Source: Streptomyces sp. NBC_01476
GTDB lineage: Bacteria > Actinomycetota > Actinomycetes > Streptomycetales > Streptomycetaceae
Reading direction: 5' to 3'
Assembly (NCBI RefSeq): GCF_036227265.1
Contig: NZ_CP109446.1
Location: 310,001 to 374,000 of the forward strand
DNA: 64,000 bases
Shown here: in pieces, positions 8,404 to 17,252 of the stretch
Numbering within the stretch: position 1 is the stretch's first letter
Layout: the number at the start of each line of letters is the position of its first letter
Notes under the pieces: generated by a model
Seen by the model: only the letters and a program-made list of their open reading frames with translations
Databases searched by the model: none
What the model was told of the DNA's origin: nothing
Made by a program: the position numbers and the translations under genes

Positions 8404-9051
8404 GTGGAGACCGGCCAGCGGCAGGACCAGCGCACGGCCACCGAGCGACGGCGCCAGGAGTTGCTCGAAGCCGCGGAGCGCGTGGTGCTGCGGGACGGCC
8501 CGGAAGCGTCGATGAACGCCATCGCCGCCGAGGCGGGCATCACCAAGCCCATCCTCTACCGCCACTTCGGCGACAAGAGCGGCCTGTACCGGGCGCTCGC
8601 CAAGCGCCACACCGACGCCCTGCTCGCCACCCTGCGCGCCGCACTGGACTCCCCCGGCGACCGCCGGGACCGGGTGGAGGCCACCTTGCACGCGTACCTG
8701 TCGGCCATCGAGACCCGGCCGCAGGTCTACCGCTTTCTGATGCACCCCGCCGAGACCCCCTCCGCCGACGGCGAGAAGGGCTTCGACGTCGGCCGCCACC
8801 AGGTGCCGCTGCTGCGCCGGCTGGGCGAGGACCTCGCCGAGGTGATCGCCGAGCGGCTCGACCTCGGCCCGGACAGCCGGATGGTCGCCAGGGCCTGGGG
8901 TCACGGCATCGTCGGCATGATGTACGCGGCAGGCGACTGGTGGCTGGGCGAACGCCCGGTCTCCCGCGACCAGTTGGTACGCAGCCTGGCGGATCTGCTG
9001 TGGGGCCGGCTGGCCGCGGCCGGCGACCGTGCGGGCAGCCAGGGCCTGTGA
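8404..9051 (+). CDS. TetR/AcrR-family regulator
   Basis: A 215-residue TetR-type regulator. The N-terminal helix-turn-helix is clear: RRRQELLEAAERVVLRDG, then MNAIAAEAGITKPILYRHF. The C-terminal ligand domain contains the HGIVGMMYAAGDWWL pattern seen in regulators of lipid metabolism. GTG at 8404 was chosen for its GGGAGG site and the domain start. Its position opposite an acyl-CoA dehydrogenase, with paired inverted repeats between, implies that it represses that gene and perhaps itself in response to an acyl-CoA; this is inference. Confidence 0.85.
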   Translation: METGQRQDQRTATERRRQELLEAAERVVLRDGPEASMNAIAAEAGITKPILYRHFGDKSGLYRALAKRHTDALLATLRAALDSPGDRRDRVEATLHAYLSAIETRPQVYRFLMHPAETPSADGEKGFDVGRHQVPLLRRLGEDLAEVIAERLDLGPDSRMVARAWGHGIVGMMYAAGDWWLGERPVSRDQLVRSLADLLWGRLAAAGDRAGSQGL

Positions 9052-9082
9052 GCGCCCCCGCACCCGCCGGCTCCCGCCGGCC

Positions 9083-9625
9083 CTAGGCGTCGGTCCTGGC
9101 CGCCCGGCGGGCCGCCCACAGCGCGCGGGTCCGCCGCGGCCCGCGCAGCCGGTCGGTGAAGACCGTCCCGTCCAGGTGGTCGCACTCGTGCTGCAGGCAG
9201 CGGGCGAAGAACCCGGTGCCGGTCACCGTCACCGGCTCCCCCGTGAGGTCGAAGCCCTCCACCACCGCCTCGTCGTACCGCCGGGTGCCGGACTCGATGC
9301 CGGGCAGCGACAGGCAGCCCTCGGCCCCGGTGACCGTGACACCGCCGACCCGCACCGGCCCGGGGTTGACCAGCTGGCCGAGGTGGCGGCGGTCCTCGTC
9401 GTCGGGGCAGTCGTACACGAAGACCCGCAGGCCCACGCCGATCTGACTGGCGGCCAGCCCGACCCCGCCGGCCGCGTACATGGTGGCGAACATGTCCTCC
9501 ACCAGCCGGGCGAGTTCAGCGCCGAACTCGGTGACCTCCGCGCACGGCCGGTGCAGCGCGGCGTCGCCGAGCCGCCGTATCCGGTGAACGGTGCCGGTGC
9601 TGCCGGGGATCTGGCCGTATCGCAT
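9083..9625 (-). CDS. def: Peptide deformylase
   Basis: Removes the formyl group from the N-terminal Met of new proteins. All three metal-site motifs are present in the 180-residue protein: GVGLAASQIGV (motif 1), EGCLSLPG (motif 2, with the metal Cys) and QHECDHLDG (motif 3, HExxH). ATG at 9625 begins MRYGQIPG, and the 180-residue length is normal. Streptomycetes usually carry several def copies, so this may not be the only one. It ends close to the convergent TetR gene. Confidence 0.92.
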   Translation of the reverse strand: MRYGQIPGSTGTVHRIRRLGDAALHRPCAEVTEFGAELARLVEDMFATMYAAGGVGLAASQIGVGLRVFVYDCPDDEDRRHLGQLVNPGPVRVGGVTVTGAEGCLSLPGIESGTRRYDEAVVEGFDLTGEPVTVTGTGFFARCLQHECDHLDGTVFTDRLRGPRRTRALWAARRAARTDA

Positions 9626-9794
9626 GGCGGACAGGGTAAACGCTGATCGGGGCGGCGCGGTGCGGCGGCGGGGCGTGATGTCGATAGGCTGAGCCGTAAC
9701 CGGAACTTGTATGCCGCCGAGGCGGCGGACAGGGGCGGAGGACCGGCCGCCGCGAGGTGAGCGGCGGGGCCGGAGTCGAGGAGGAACAAGGACG

Positions 9795-11033
9795 ATGGCA
9801 GGCAACTCGGAGCCGCTGTCGCCGCGGGCCAAGCTGGCCGTGACGGCGGGCAAGGCCGCGGCGGCGGTGTCGCGTGCGGCGGGCAAGGGCAGCGGGTCGG
9901 TGATCGGCGGCAAGGTCGCACTGCGGTTCGACCCCGACCTGCTGGCCAGGCTCGCCCGGCACCTGGACGTGGTGCTGGTCTCGGCCACCAACGGCAAGAC
10001 CACCACCACCCGGCTGCTCGCCGAGGCGCTGCGGGCCAACGGCGAGGTGGTCTCCAACGCGCTCGGCGCGAACATGCCGGCCGGCATCACCTCCGCGCTG
10101 GCCGGCGGGTCCGAGGCCCGCTACGGCGTGATCGAGGTGGACGAGAAGTACCTGGCCGGAGTCGCCAGGGACGTCGCTCCCAAGGCCATCGCCCTGCTCA
10201 ACCTCTCCCGCGACCAGCTGGACCGGGCGGCGGAGACCCGGATGCTCGCCGAGAAGTGGCGCGAGGGGCTGGCCGGTTCCGAGGCGATCATCATCGCCAA
10301 CGCGGACGACCCGCTGATCACCTGGGCCGCCTCGTCCAGCCCGACCGTGGTGTGGGTGGCGGCCGGCCAGGAGTGGAAGGACGACGCCTGGTCCTGCCCG
10401 TCCTGCGGCGGTGTGCTGCAGCGCCCGTCCGAGGACTGGTTCTGCGCCGAGTGCGGCTTCCGCCGCCCGGCCCCCACCTGGGCGCTCTCCGGCGACCATG
10501 TCGTCGACCCGTACGGTGTCGCCTGGCCGATCCACCTGCAACTGCCCGGCCGCGCCAACAAGTCCAACGCGGCGGTCTCCACCGCGGCGGCCGCCGCCTT
10601 CGGCGTCGACCCGAAGATCGCCCTGGAGCGGATGTACAAGGTCCAGGCGGTGGCCGGCCGGTACGACGTGGTGTCGTACCAGCAGCGCGAACTGCGGCTG
10701 CTACTGGCGAAGAACCCGGCAGGCTGGCTGGAGACGTTCTCGCTGATCGACGGCCCGCCGACCCCGGTGATCCTGTCGGTGAACGCCCGGGGCGCGGACG
10801 GCACCGACACCTCCTGGCTGTGGGATGTGGACTACACCCGGCTGGCCGGGCACCCGATCATGGTGATCGGCGACCGCAAGCTGGACCTGGCCGTACGTCT
10901 TGAGGTGGCCGGCCTGCAGTTCCGGGTCTGCGCCGATCTGGACGAGGCGGTACGGTCTGCGCCGCAGGGCCGGATCGAGGCCATCGCCAACTACACCGCC
11001 TTCCAGGACATGCGCCGCCGTGTCGGCAACTGA
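9795..11033 (+). CDS. murT: Lipid II isoglutaminyl synthase, ligase subunit MurT
   Basis: With GatD, MurT amidates the alpha-carboxyl of D-isoglutamate in lipid II, using ammonia from glutamine and ATP. The 412-residue protein has the Mur ligase P-loop (SATNGKTTTTRLL) near residue 62, a four-Cys ribbon (CPSCGG and CAECGF) typical of MurT near residues 202-221, and the C-terminal DUF1727-type region. The ATG follows AAGGA. gatD starts 43 bp downstream, the standard murT-gatD operon. A TAGGCT hexamer near 9685 could serve as the -10. Confidence 0.93.
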   Translation: MAGNSEPLSPRAKLAVTAGKAAAAVSRAAGKGSGSVIGGKVALRFDPDLLARLARHLDVVLVSATNGKTTTTRLLAEALRANGEVVSNALGANMPAGITSALAGGSEARYGVIEVDEKYLAGVARDVAPKAIALLNLSRDQLDRAAETRMLAEKWREGLAGSEAIIIANADDPLITWAASSSPTVVWVAAGQEWKDDAWSCPSCGGVLQRPSEDWFCAECGFRRPAPTWALSGDHVVDPYGVAWPIHLQLPGRANKSNAAVSTAAAAAFGVDPKIALERMYKVQAVAGRYDVVSYQQRELRLLLAKNPAGWLETFSLIDGPPTPVILSVNARGADGTDTSWLWDVDYTRLAGHPIMVIGDRKLDLAVRLEVAGLQFRVCADLDEAVRSAPQGRIEAIANYTAFQDMRRRVGN

Positions 11034-11076
11034 CCCCCGGCCCGCGCGGCGCCGACGACCCCGAGGAGAAGCACGC

Positions 11077-11805
11077 ATGAGTGAGTCCAGCCTGCGCCTG
11101 GTGTGGGTCTACCCCGACCTGCTGAGCACCTACGGCGACCAGGGCAACGCACTGGTCGTGGAGCGGCGGGCCCAGCAGCGCCGGGTGCCGGTGACCCGGG
11201 TCGACGTCCGTTCCGACCAGCCGGTCCCGACCTCGGGCGACATCTATCTGATCGGCGGCGGCGAGGACCGGCCGCAGCGGCTGGCGGCCGAGCGGCTGCG
11301 CCGCGACGGCGGGCTGAGCCGGGCGGTCGCCAACGGCGCGATCGTCTTCTCGGTCTGCGCGGGCTACCAGATCCTCGGCCACGAGTTCATCAACGACCTG
11401 GGCCGTCCGGAGCCGGGGCTCGGCCTGCTGGACGTGGTGAGCACCCGCGGCGAGGGCGAGCGCTGTGTCGGTGACGTGCTGGCGGACATCGACCCGCGGC
11501 TCGGCCTGCCGCCGCTGACCGGCTTCGAGAACCACCAGGGCATCACCCACCTCGGACCGACGGCCCGCCCGCTGGCGCGGCTGCGGATCGGCAAGGGCAA
11601 CGGCACCGGTGACGGCACCGAGGGCGCCTTCAACGACACCGTGTTCGGCACGTACATGCACGGCCCGGTGATGGCCCGCAATCCGCAGATCGCCGATCTG
11701 CTGATCAAGCTGGCACTGGACGTCAACGCGCTGCCGCCGGTCGACGACCAGTGGTACGAGGCGCTGCGCGCCGAGCGGATCGCGGCGGCGGTCCAGCCCG
11801 CCTGA
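11077..11805 (+). CDS. gatD: Lipid II isoglutaminyl synthase, glutaminase subunit GatD
   Basis: Class I glutamine amidotransferase-like subunit that supplies ammonia to MurT. The 242-residue protein has the nucleophile Cys94 in VCAGYQILG and the His in TYMHGP near residue 195; the third acidic residue is not present in the usual class I pattern, as known for this family. The GGAGAAG site and ATG at 11077 give the start. It forms an operon with murT. Confidence 0.93.
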   Translation: MSESSLRLVWVYPDLLSTYGDQGNALVVERRAQQRRVPVTRVDVRSDQPVPTSGDIYLIGGGEDRPQRLAAERLRRDGGLSRAVANGAIVFSVCAGYQILGHEFINDLGRPEPGLGLLDVVSTRGEGERCVGDVLADIDPRLGLPPLTGFENHQGITHLGPTARPLARLRIGKGNGTGDGTEGAFNDTVFGTYMHGPVMARNPQIADLLIKLALDVNALPPVDDQWYEALRAERIAAAVQPA

Positions 11806-12008
11806 GCGGGCTCCGCCGCGGCGGTGCCCCGCCCCGACCGGGCGCCGTCACGCTACGAGGCGGCCTCCTGGAGTTCGGGTAATCGTCAGGTGTCCGCAGT
11901 CCGGTCGGCGTGGAGGGCCGGGAGCGGGGCTCGGTAAACTTGCCGGGATCCATCCGGACGACGGGGTCCGGCGTCCGGTTGAGTTGCAGTGCGGGAGTGG
12001 CGAGAGCA

Positions 12009-13034
12009 ATGCGTATTGGTGTGCTGACCAGCGGCGGCGACTGCCCCGGGCTCAACGCCGTCATCCGGTCCGTGGTGCACCGCGCCGTGGTGGACCACAG
12101 CGACGAGGTGATCGGCTTCCACGACGGGTGGAGAGGTCTGCTCGAGTGCGACTACCGCAAGCTGGACCTGGACGCGGTGAGCGGCATCCTGGCCCGCGGC
12201 GGCACCATCCTCGGCTCCTCCCGGGTACAGCCCGCGCACCTGCGCGGCGGGGTCGAGCAGGCCAAGGGCCACGTCAGGGACCTCGGTCTCGACGCGATCA
12301 TCCCGATCGGCGGTGAGGGGACCTTGAAGGCGGCCCGGCTGCTGTCGGACGCGGGTCTGCCGATCGTCGGTGTGCCCAAGACCATCGACAACGACATCAC
12401 CTCCACCGACGTCACCTTCGGCTTCGACACCGCGGTCGGCGTCGCCACCGAGGCGCTGGACCGGCTGAAGACCACCGCGGAGTCGCACCAGCGGGTGCTG
12501 ATCGTGGAGGTCATGGGGCGGCACACCGGCTGGATCGCGCTGCACTCCGGCATGGCCGCGGGTGCCCACGCGATCCTGGTGCCGGAGCGGCCGTTCGACG
12601 TCGCGGAGCTGGCCCGGGTGGTCGGCGCGCGCTTCGAGGCGGGCAAGAAGTTCGCCATCGTGGTCGTCTCCGAGGGCGCCAAGCCGCAGCCGGGCACCAT
12701 GGACTTCACGTCGGGGGCCACCGACATCTACGGCCACGAGCGCTTCTCCGGGGTGGCCAACCAGCTCTCGGTGGAGCTGGAGGAGCGGCTCGGCAAGGAG
12801 GCCCGGCCGGTGATCCTGGGCCATGTGCAGCGCGGCGGCACCCCGACCGCGTACGACCGGGTGCTCGCCACCCGCTTCGGCTGGCACGCGGTGGAAGCCG
12901 TGCACAACGGCCGGTTCGGCATGATGACGGCGCTGCGCGGCACCGACATCCAGCTGGTCCCGCTCGCCGAGGCCGTGGAGCACCTCAAGACGGTGCCGGC
13001 CGAGCGCTACGTCGAAGCCGAGTGCGTGCTGTGA
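12009..13034 (+). CDS. pfkA: 6-phosphofructokinase
   Basis: Phosphorylates fructose 6-phosphate in glycolysis. The 341-residue protein shows TSGGDCPGLNAVIR at the nucleotide site, PKTIDNDI at the catalytic Asp loop, MGRHTGWIAL and GHVQRGG. In IPIGGEGTLKAA the Gly after GGE is the residue associated with ATP use, whereas the Lys in PKTID is shared with PPi-type enzymes. This mixed pattern is known for actinobacterial ATP-dependent enzymes. The start ATG at 12009 opens directly with MRIGVLTSGGD. A candidate -10 TAAACT lies at 11935. A strong hairpin follows the stop. Confidence 0.92.
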   Translation: MRIGVLTSGGDCPGLNAVIRSVVHRAVVDHSDEVIGFHDGWRGLLECDYRKLDLDAVSGILARGGTILGSSRVQPAHLRGGVEQAKGHVRDLGLDAIIPIGGEGTLKAARLLSDAGLPIVGVPKTIDNDITSTDVTFGFDTAVGVATEALDRLKTTAESHQRVLIVEVMGRHTGWIALHSGMAAGAHAILVPERPFDVAELARVVGARFEAGKKFAIVVVSEGAKPQPGTMDFTSGATDIYGHERFSGVANQLSVELEERLGKEARPVILGHVQRGGTPTAYDRVLATRFGWHAVEAVHNGRFGMMTALRGTDIQLVPLAEAVEHLKTVPAERYVEAECVL

Positions 13035-13099
13035 CCCGGACCGCTTGAGGGCCTGTCCTTTCCGGACCGGACACCTCAGGACGCTTACGGACCGTTTGC

Positions 13100-13131
13100 C
13101 CGCCCCCGCCCGGATTCCCGGCCGGGGGCGG
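13100..13131 (+). terminator. Terminator hairpin after pfkA
   Basis: CCGCCCCCG-x-CCGG pairs with CCGG-x-CGGGGGCGG (one mismatch in 14) around a 4-nt loop, followed by TTCTACTCT. It is placed between pfkA and the CtaG-like gene. Confidence 0.65.
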
Positions 13132-13171
13132 TTCTACTCTGGTGCGGGCACAACGGTTGAAGGAGCGGCGG

Positions 13172-14128
13172 ATGGATCACGGCGGACACGGCATGCACAT
13201 GGATCTGCCGCCGTTCACGCTCGGCCGGGGTCTGGCCTTCAGCGGAGGCGATCCGTTCTTCCTGGCCGGCTGTGCGCTGGTGCTGGTGCTGTACGGCTGG
13301 GGAGTGCTGCGGCTGGTGCGGCGCGGCGACCGCTGGCCGGTGGGCCGGACGATCGCCTTCGTGCTGGGCGTGCTGACGGTCGGCGTGACGATGTGCACCA
13401 AGCTCAACGACTACGGCATGGTCGTCTTCAGCGTGCACATGGTGCAGCACATGATCCTCAGCATGCTCTCGCCGATCCTGCTGCTGCTGGGCGCTCCGGT
13501 GACCCTGGCGCTGCGGGCGCTGCCGGCCGCCGAGCGGGGCCACCTCGGCCCCCGCGAGCTGCTGGTGAAGCTGCTGCACAGCCGGTACCTGCGGTACGTC
13601 ACGCACCCGGCGTTCACCATTCCGCTCTTCATCGCGAGCCTGTACGGGCTGTACTTCACCCCGCTCTTCGACACCCTGATGCAGACCACGGCCGGGCACA
13701 TCGCGATGATGGTGCACTTCCTCGCGGTGGGACTGGTGTTCTTCTGGCCGATCATGGGAGTCGACCCGGGTCCGCACCGGCCGGGCCATGTGATGCGGAT
13801 GCTGGAGCTGTTCGCGGGCATGCCGTTCCACGCCTTCTTCGGGATCGCGCTGATGATGGCGAGCGAGCCGATGATCAGCACCTTCGAGCACCCGGCGGCG
13901 TCGCTGGGGATCGATCCGCTCAACGACCAGACCACGGCGGGCGGTATCGCCTGGGCGTTCAGCGAGGTCCCGTCGGTGATCGTGCTGGTGGTGCTGCTCT
14001 TCCAGTGGTACACCTCCGAGCAGCGTCAGTCGCGCCGCACGGACCGGGCGGCGGACCGGGACGGTGACGCCGAACTCGTCGCGTACAACGCCTATTTGGC
14101 ATCGCTGGAGGCGCGCAGCCGCGGCTGA
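13172..14128 (+). CDS. CtaG-type cytochrome c oxidase assembly protein
   Basis: A 318-residue polytopic membrane protein of the Caa3-type CtaG family, linked to copper delivery and cytochrome oxidase assembly. The extreme N-terminus is His/Met-rich (MDHGGHGMHMD), suggesting copper binding. Several hydrophobic segments follow, with VFSVHMVQHMILSMLSPILL and MMVHFLAVGLVFFWPIMGVD being characteristic. The C-terminal 40 residues are charged and cytoplasmic-like. The ATG follows GAAGGAG. The following gene starts 17 bp downstream and is probably cotranscribed. Confidence 0.85.
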   Translation: MDHGGHGMHMDLPPFTLGRGLAFSGGDPFFLAGCALVLVLYGWGVLRLVRRGDRWPVGRTIAFVLGVLTVGVTMCTKLNDYGMVVFSVHMVQHMILSMLSPILLLLGAPVTLALRALPAAERGHLGPRELLVKLLHSRYLRYVTHPAFTIPLFIASLYGLYFTPLFDTLMQTTAGHIAMMVHFLAVGLVFFWPIMGVDPGPHRPGHVMRMLELFAGMPFHAFFGIALMMASEPMISTFEHPAASLGIDPLNDQTTAGGIAWAFSEVPSVIVLVVLLFQWYTSEQRQSRRTDRAADRDGDAELVAYNAYLASLEARSRG

Positions 14129-14145
14129 CGAGAGGGGGCCCTTCG

Positions 14146-15204
14146 ATGGGCGGACAGGTGCGGGTCTCAGGTGCGGCGCTGGAGCTGCCCGGCGGGGTGA
14201 CGGTCCGCTTCATGCGGACCCTGCGCCTGCCGGAGACCGGTACGCACCCGCTGCCGCCGGGGCTGGGGGGCTTCCCGCTGCGGCGGGTGGCGGAGCACCC
14301 GGAGCGGGTGCCGGCCGCGTGGCTGGAGCACGGCGGGGTGCTGCTGCCGGTGTACCGGCGTGAGGCCATGTGGCTGAGCTTCTCCTCGACGGCGCCTGCC
14401 GCCCTCCAGGTGGGGGTGGGCAAGGTGAGCGCGATCTCCGGGCGGCCGTGGAGCGACCGGCTGTCCCAGGACCCGCAGAACTACGTGGTGCTGCCGCGGC
14501 AGCCGTGGCTGGACGGCATCAACTCCGGGCAGGGCACGATCCGGCAGTTCGTGGCGCTGCCCCCCGGGCCCGGTGGCACGGTGGCGGGCCAGGCCGCCGG
14601 CGACGAGGTCTGGGACGGGGTGTGCCTGCAGGTCTTCGAGTTGCGCGCCGAGGTACTGGAGCAGTGGGAGGAGACCCAGCGGGAGCGGACGCGCGGGGCC
14701 TGGTACGGGGCGGGGGCGGCGCCCGCCTTCCCGCCGGCGGTCCCGGGCGCCGGGCCGGTGCCGCCGCCCGCGCCGGACCCGGTCAGGGCGCCGCCGGTGA
14801 CGGGCCTCGGCACCGGCGGCCGGATGCGGCAGGAGGTCTACCGGGACGAGCGGCCGCCGGCCGACTGGCGCGAGCAGCCCTCCGGGCGGGTCTTCGTCCA
14901 TCTGGCCACCGCCGCGCAGTGGCGGGCCATCACCGGGGAGCCGGCGCCTGATTCCCCGGTGGACCGCGCCGCGTACAACGCGGCCGGCCTGCCGTGGTTC
15001 GACTCCTACGACGATGACGACGCGGAGGGCACGGACGGCACGGACAGCACGGACGCCACGGACGCTGCCCCGGCGGATCCGCCCACCGGTCGCCGGCCGG
15101 CCGGTGACCGGCTCGGGGACGGGCAGCCGTGGGTGCCGCCGCGGCCCGGGCGGCTCAGACCGCTGGGCGACGGCCCGGACCAGGTGCCCGGCGGCGCGTG
15201 GTAG
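14146..15204 (+). CDS. Hypothetical protein with acidic repeat tail
   Basis: A 352-residue protein I do not recognise as a named family. The first 185 residues look folded (PWSDRLSQDPQNYVVLPRQP; QAAGDEVWDGVCLQVFELRA). A Pro-rich linker follows near 190-225, then a second short folded part (RVFVHLATAAQWRAITGEPA). The tail carries an Asp/Thr run (GTDGTDSTDATDA) and a Pro/Arg-rich end. No signal peptide or membrane segment is seen. It starts 17 bp after the CtaG-like gene with its own GAGAGGGGG site, implying coexpression, but no function follows from that. Confidence 0.7.
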   Translation: MGGQVRVSGAALELPGGVTVRFMRTLRLPETGTHPLPPGLGGFPLRRVAEHPERVPAAWLEHGGVLLPVYRREAMWLSFSSTAPAALQVGVGKVSAISGRPWSDRLSQDPQNYVVLPRQPWLDGINSGQGTIRQFVALPPGPGGTVAGQAAGDEVWDGVCLQVFELRAEVLEQWEETQRERTRGAWYGAGAAPAFPPAVPGAGPVPPPAPDPVRAPPVTGLGTGGRMRQEVYRDERPPADWREQPSGRVFVHLATAAQWRAITGEPAPDSPVDRAAYNAAGLPWFDSYDDDDAEGTDGTDSTDATDAAPADPPTGRRPAGDRLGDGQPWVPPRPGRLRPLGDGPDQVPGGAW

Positions 15205-15510
15205 CGCGTGATGGCGCCGCCGGCCGAATCCGGTGTACCGAGCGCCACCATGCTGATCCGGGCCCACCACGCTCCTCCGGGCCCGCCGCCGGACGGCTGC
15301 CCCCGCCACGCTGATCCGAGCCGGGCCGGGCAGCGGGACGGCGGTCCCGGGAGCAGCGGGCGCCCTGGCGACCGGCGCGGAAAACGATGACCTCGACGTC
15401 GTCGACCGGGCCGCTGATCACGGCCGGGCCCACCCGACGGCGCGGCAGCGGCCCCTCGTGGGCACGGCACGCTCCGGTCGCCTCCGGCCCCGCGGCCTAC
15501 GGCGCCGGGG
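15205..15510. other. Intergenic region between convergent genes
   Basis: This 306-bp stretch separates the hypothetical gene from the 3' end of the broken TROVE gene. I see no protein family in it. A short frame on the minus strand (reading GPVDDVEVIVFRAG, near 15370-15415) looks more protein-like than the rest and might be a remnant, but it has no recognisable end. The short imperfect palindrome GGCCGCTGATCACGGCC lies at about 15410-15426. Confidence 0.35.
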
Positions 15511-17077
15511 TCACCGTTCCCAGGGCCACCCGGCGTCCCGGCCGCGGCTGAGCAGGTCGACCAGGGTGAACAGCTTGTCCGAGAACCCTCCGATCTCGTA
15601 GCGGTACGGGCGGGCGGTGTCGAGCGAAGAGCCCGCGTAGCCGGTGGTGTTGACGCCGAAGAGGGGCACCGTGGCGGGGATCGCCTCCGACACCGACAGG
15701 CCGTGCGCGCCCGTGCCCGGGTGGGCGAAAGCCTGCATGTCGGAGAAGACCACCACGCGGTCGTGGTGCCGGTAGTGCGGTGCCGTGGCCGACCTCACCG
15801 ATCCGCGCGGTGAACTCCTCGGTCTGCCGCAGCACGCTGCCGCCAGACCGGAGCCGGTGCCCGAACGCGCCGTCCGCGAAGCCCACCAGGTCGACCTGGC
15901 AGCCACGGGCCGCCAGCGCCACCGCGAAGAGCGCGCCGATGTCGGCGTGCCGGACCTGGCCGCGTGCCGAGACCGGGGTGCGCATCGAGGCGGAGGTGTC
16001 GACCAGCACCAGGGTCCGCCCGGGCAGCGCCGGGATGTTCGCGGTCGACCCGAGCAGCGCCTGCTCCAGGGCGTGGCCCCAGCGCAGTGACGGCGCCGCC
16101 CGGTAGGCGGACAGGAACCGGTACGGGAACTGCCGGGAGCGCCGTACCTGCTCGGGGTCGGAGAGCCGGGCCGCCACCTGTCCGGCGATCTCGTCCGGCA
16201 GTCCGGCCTCGTCGAAGTTGCGCAGGTTGCGGGTGAGCGCCATCAGCCCCATCCGCGGCACGATCGCCGCCCATGCCTCGGCGTCCATGGCGCCGAGCGA
16301 GGAGAGCTGCTCCCAGGTCATCCCGGCGCGGCCCAGCCGGTCCGGGTCGGCGAGGAACCACTCCCGGCGTTCCGCCGGCGGCATCGCCATGGCGGCCCGG
16401 TAGGCGGTCAGCACCGGCAGCCGGTCGGTGACCCGGACCGTGGCGCGCTTCCACCGCCGGTCGGCGAGGTAGTCGAAGAGGTCTGCCTGCCACGGCCCGA
16501 CCGGAGAGGGCTTGGCGAGTGCCACCACGTCCGCCATCCGCCACGCGGACGCGACGCCGTCGTACTTCAGCGCCGCCCGCTCGGTGTAGAGCCGCGCCAC
16601 CGCGTCGGCGACACCGCGCTGCACACCACCGGGCAGCGTCACCGTACCGGTGCGCGCCTTCCAGTAGGCGATGAACTCCGCGGGCTCGTCCGCGCGCAGC
16701 AGGGCGTCAGCGACCATCTTCCGTACCGGCACGGCCGGTTCGGTGGCGGCGCCGGCCTTGCGGGCCAGCGCGGACTCGGCGGCGACCACGATCGCGGCCG
16801 AGCGCATGCCCATCTCGCCGCGCAGGTAGGGCACGAAGCGCGCCACCCAGTCCGGGTCGTGGGCTGTTGCCCTGTGCACCAGGTCGCGGAACCGCCGGTC
16901 CCGGTCGCCCGCCTGCTCGTAGTACGTGTCCTCGCCGGCCATGTTGACGGCGGCGAAGAGGAAGAGGTCGCTCCTGGCGTCACGGGTGAAGGCGGCGCCG
17001 CCCTCGAAGGTGGTGGTACGGCCGTCGGTGGTGACGGGTCCGGTGGGTGCGCGGCGGCGCAGCGCGAACTTGCTCAT
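15511..17077 (-). pseudogene. rsr: TROVE-domain (Ro60/Rsr) gene with frameshift
   Basis: Ro60 orthologues form a ring that binds Y RNAs and structured RNA ends. ATG at 17077 (MSKFALRRRAP, GAGGAG upstream) opens a TROVE protein, with DLFLFAAVNMAGEDTYYEQ and the von Willebrand-like metal motif LVLVDTSASM. The frame is good to EVGHGT (about 15779), then goes out of frame. The true C-terminus (HDRVVVFSDMQAF ... WPWER) continues in another frame to 15511. Comparison with the family layout suggests a short deletion, perhaps ten codons plus a shift, between the metal-site Thr (GHGT) and Asp (FSD). Without correction the product is a chimera with a nonsense tail. Two Y-type RNAs lie directly upstream. 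Confidence 0.8.
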
Positions 17078-17146
17078 GCCGGTGCTCTCCTCACGTGGGC
17101 AGGACGACGGACCGGTACGCCGGCGGACCGACGGAGAGGAGGGAGG

Positions 17147-17252
17147 AGCGTCGCGAGTACCTGGCGTACGGGTGCTGTGGTGCGGTCGGCTCATCGAACA
17201 CGGTGTCCCGTGTTCTCCCCGGAAGGAGACCCGTACCGCGCTTCGCGAGGCT
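17147..17252 (-). ncRNA. Second, smaller Y-type RNA (putative)
   Basis: It lies between the permuted-tRNA Y RNA and the TROVE start codon. Its 5' element (17222-17246) repeats 22 of 25 nt of the larger RNA. Predicted fold (minus strand): AGC/GCU (17252-17250 with 17149-17147), a C-C mismatch, UCGCG/CGCGA (17248-17244 with 17155-17151), a 5' bulge AAGCGC, then GGUAC/GUACU (17237-17233 with 17160-17156). Inside are hairpins UCUCC/GGAGA and GAACACGG/CCGUGUUC (17196-17215). It has no tRNA module. Helix-bulge-helix geometry matches the larger RNA with compensatory pairs. Alternatively it could be a structured 5' leader of the TROVE mRNA. Ends are estimates. Confidence 0.55.
17196..17215. repeat. 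Perfect inverted repeat, hairpin of the second Y-type RNA
   Basis: GAACACGG and CCGTGTTC flank a 4-nt loop. I read it as an RNA hairpin inside the smaller Y-type RNA because of the surrounding fold. As DNA it could also be a dyad operator 120 bp upstream of the TROVE start. Confidence 0.6.

Noticed and set aside
6921..9086. Very long plus-strand open frame antisense to the acyl-CoA dehydrogenase
   Set aside because: Its sequence is low-complexity shadow of the minus-strand gene; the only real part is the TetR gene in another frame.
15155..15433. Small minus-strand gene between the hypothetical protein and rsr
   Set aside because: Only a short segment looks protein-like and the rest is Arg/Gly/Pro shadow sequence; no family recognised.
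17196..17215. Operator dyad controlling rsr
   Set aside because: It fits better as a hairpin inside the second Y-type RNA fold; kept as a repeat with that note.
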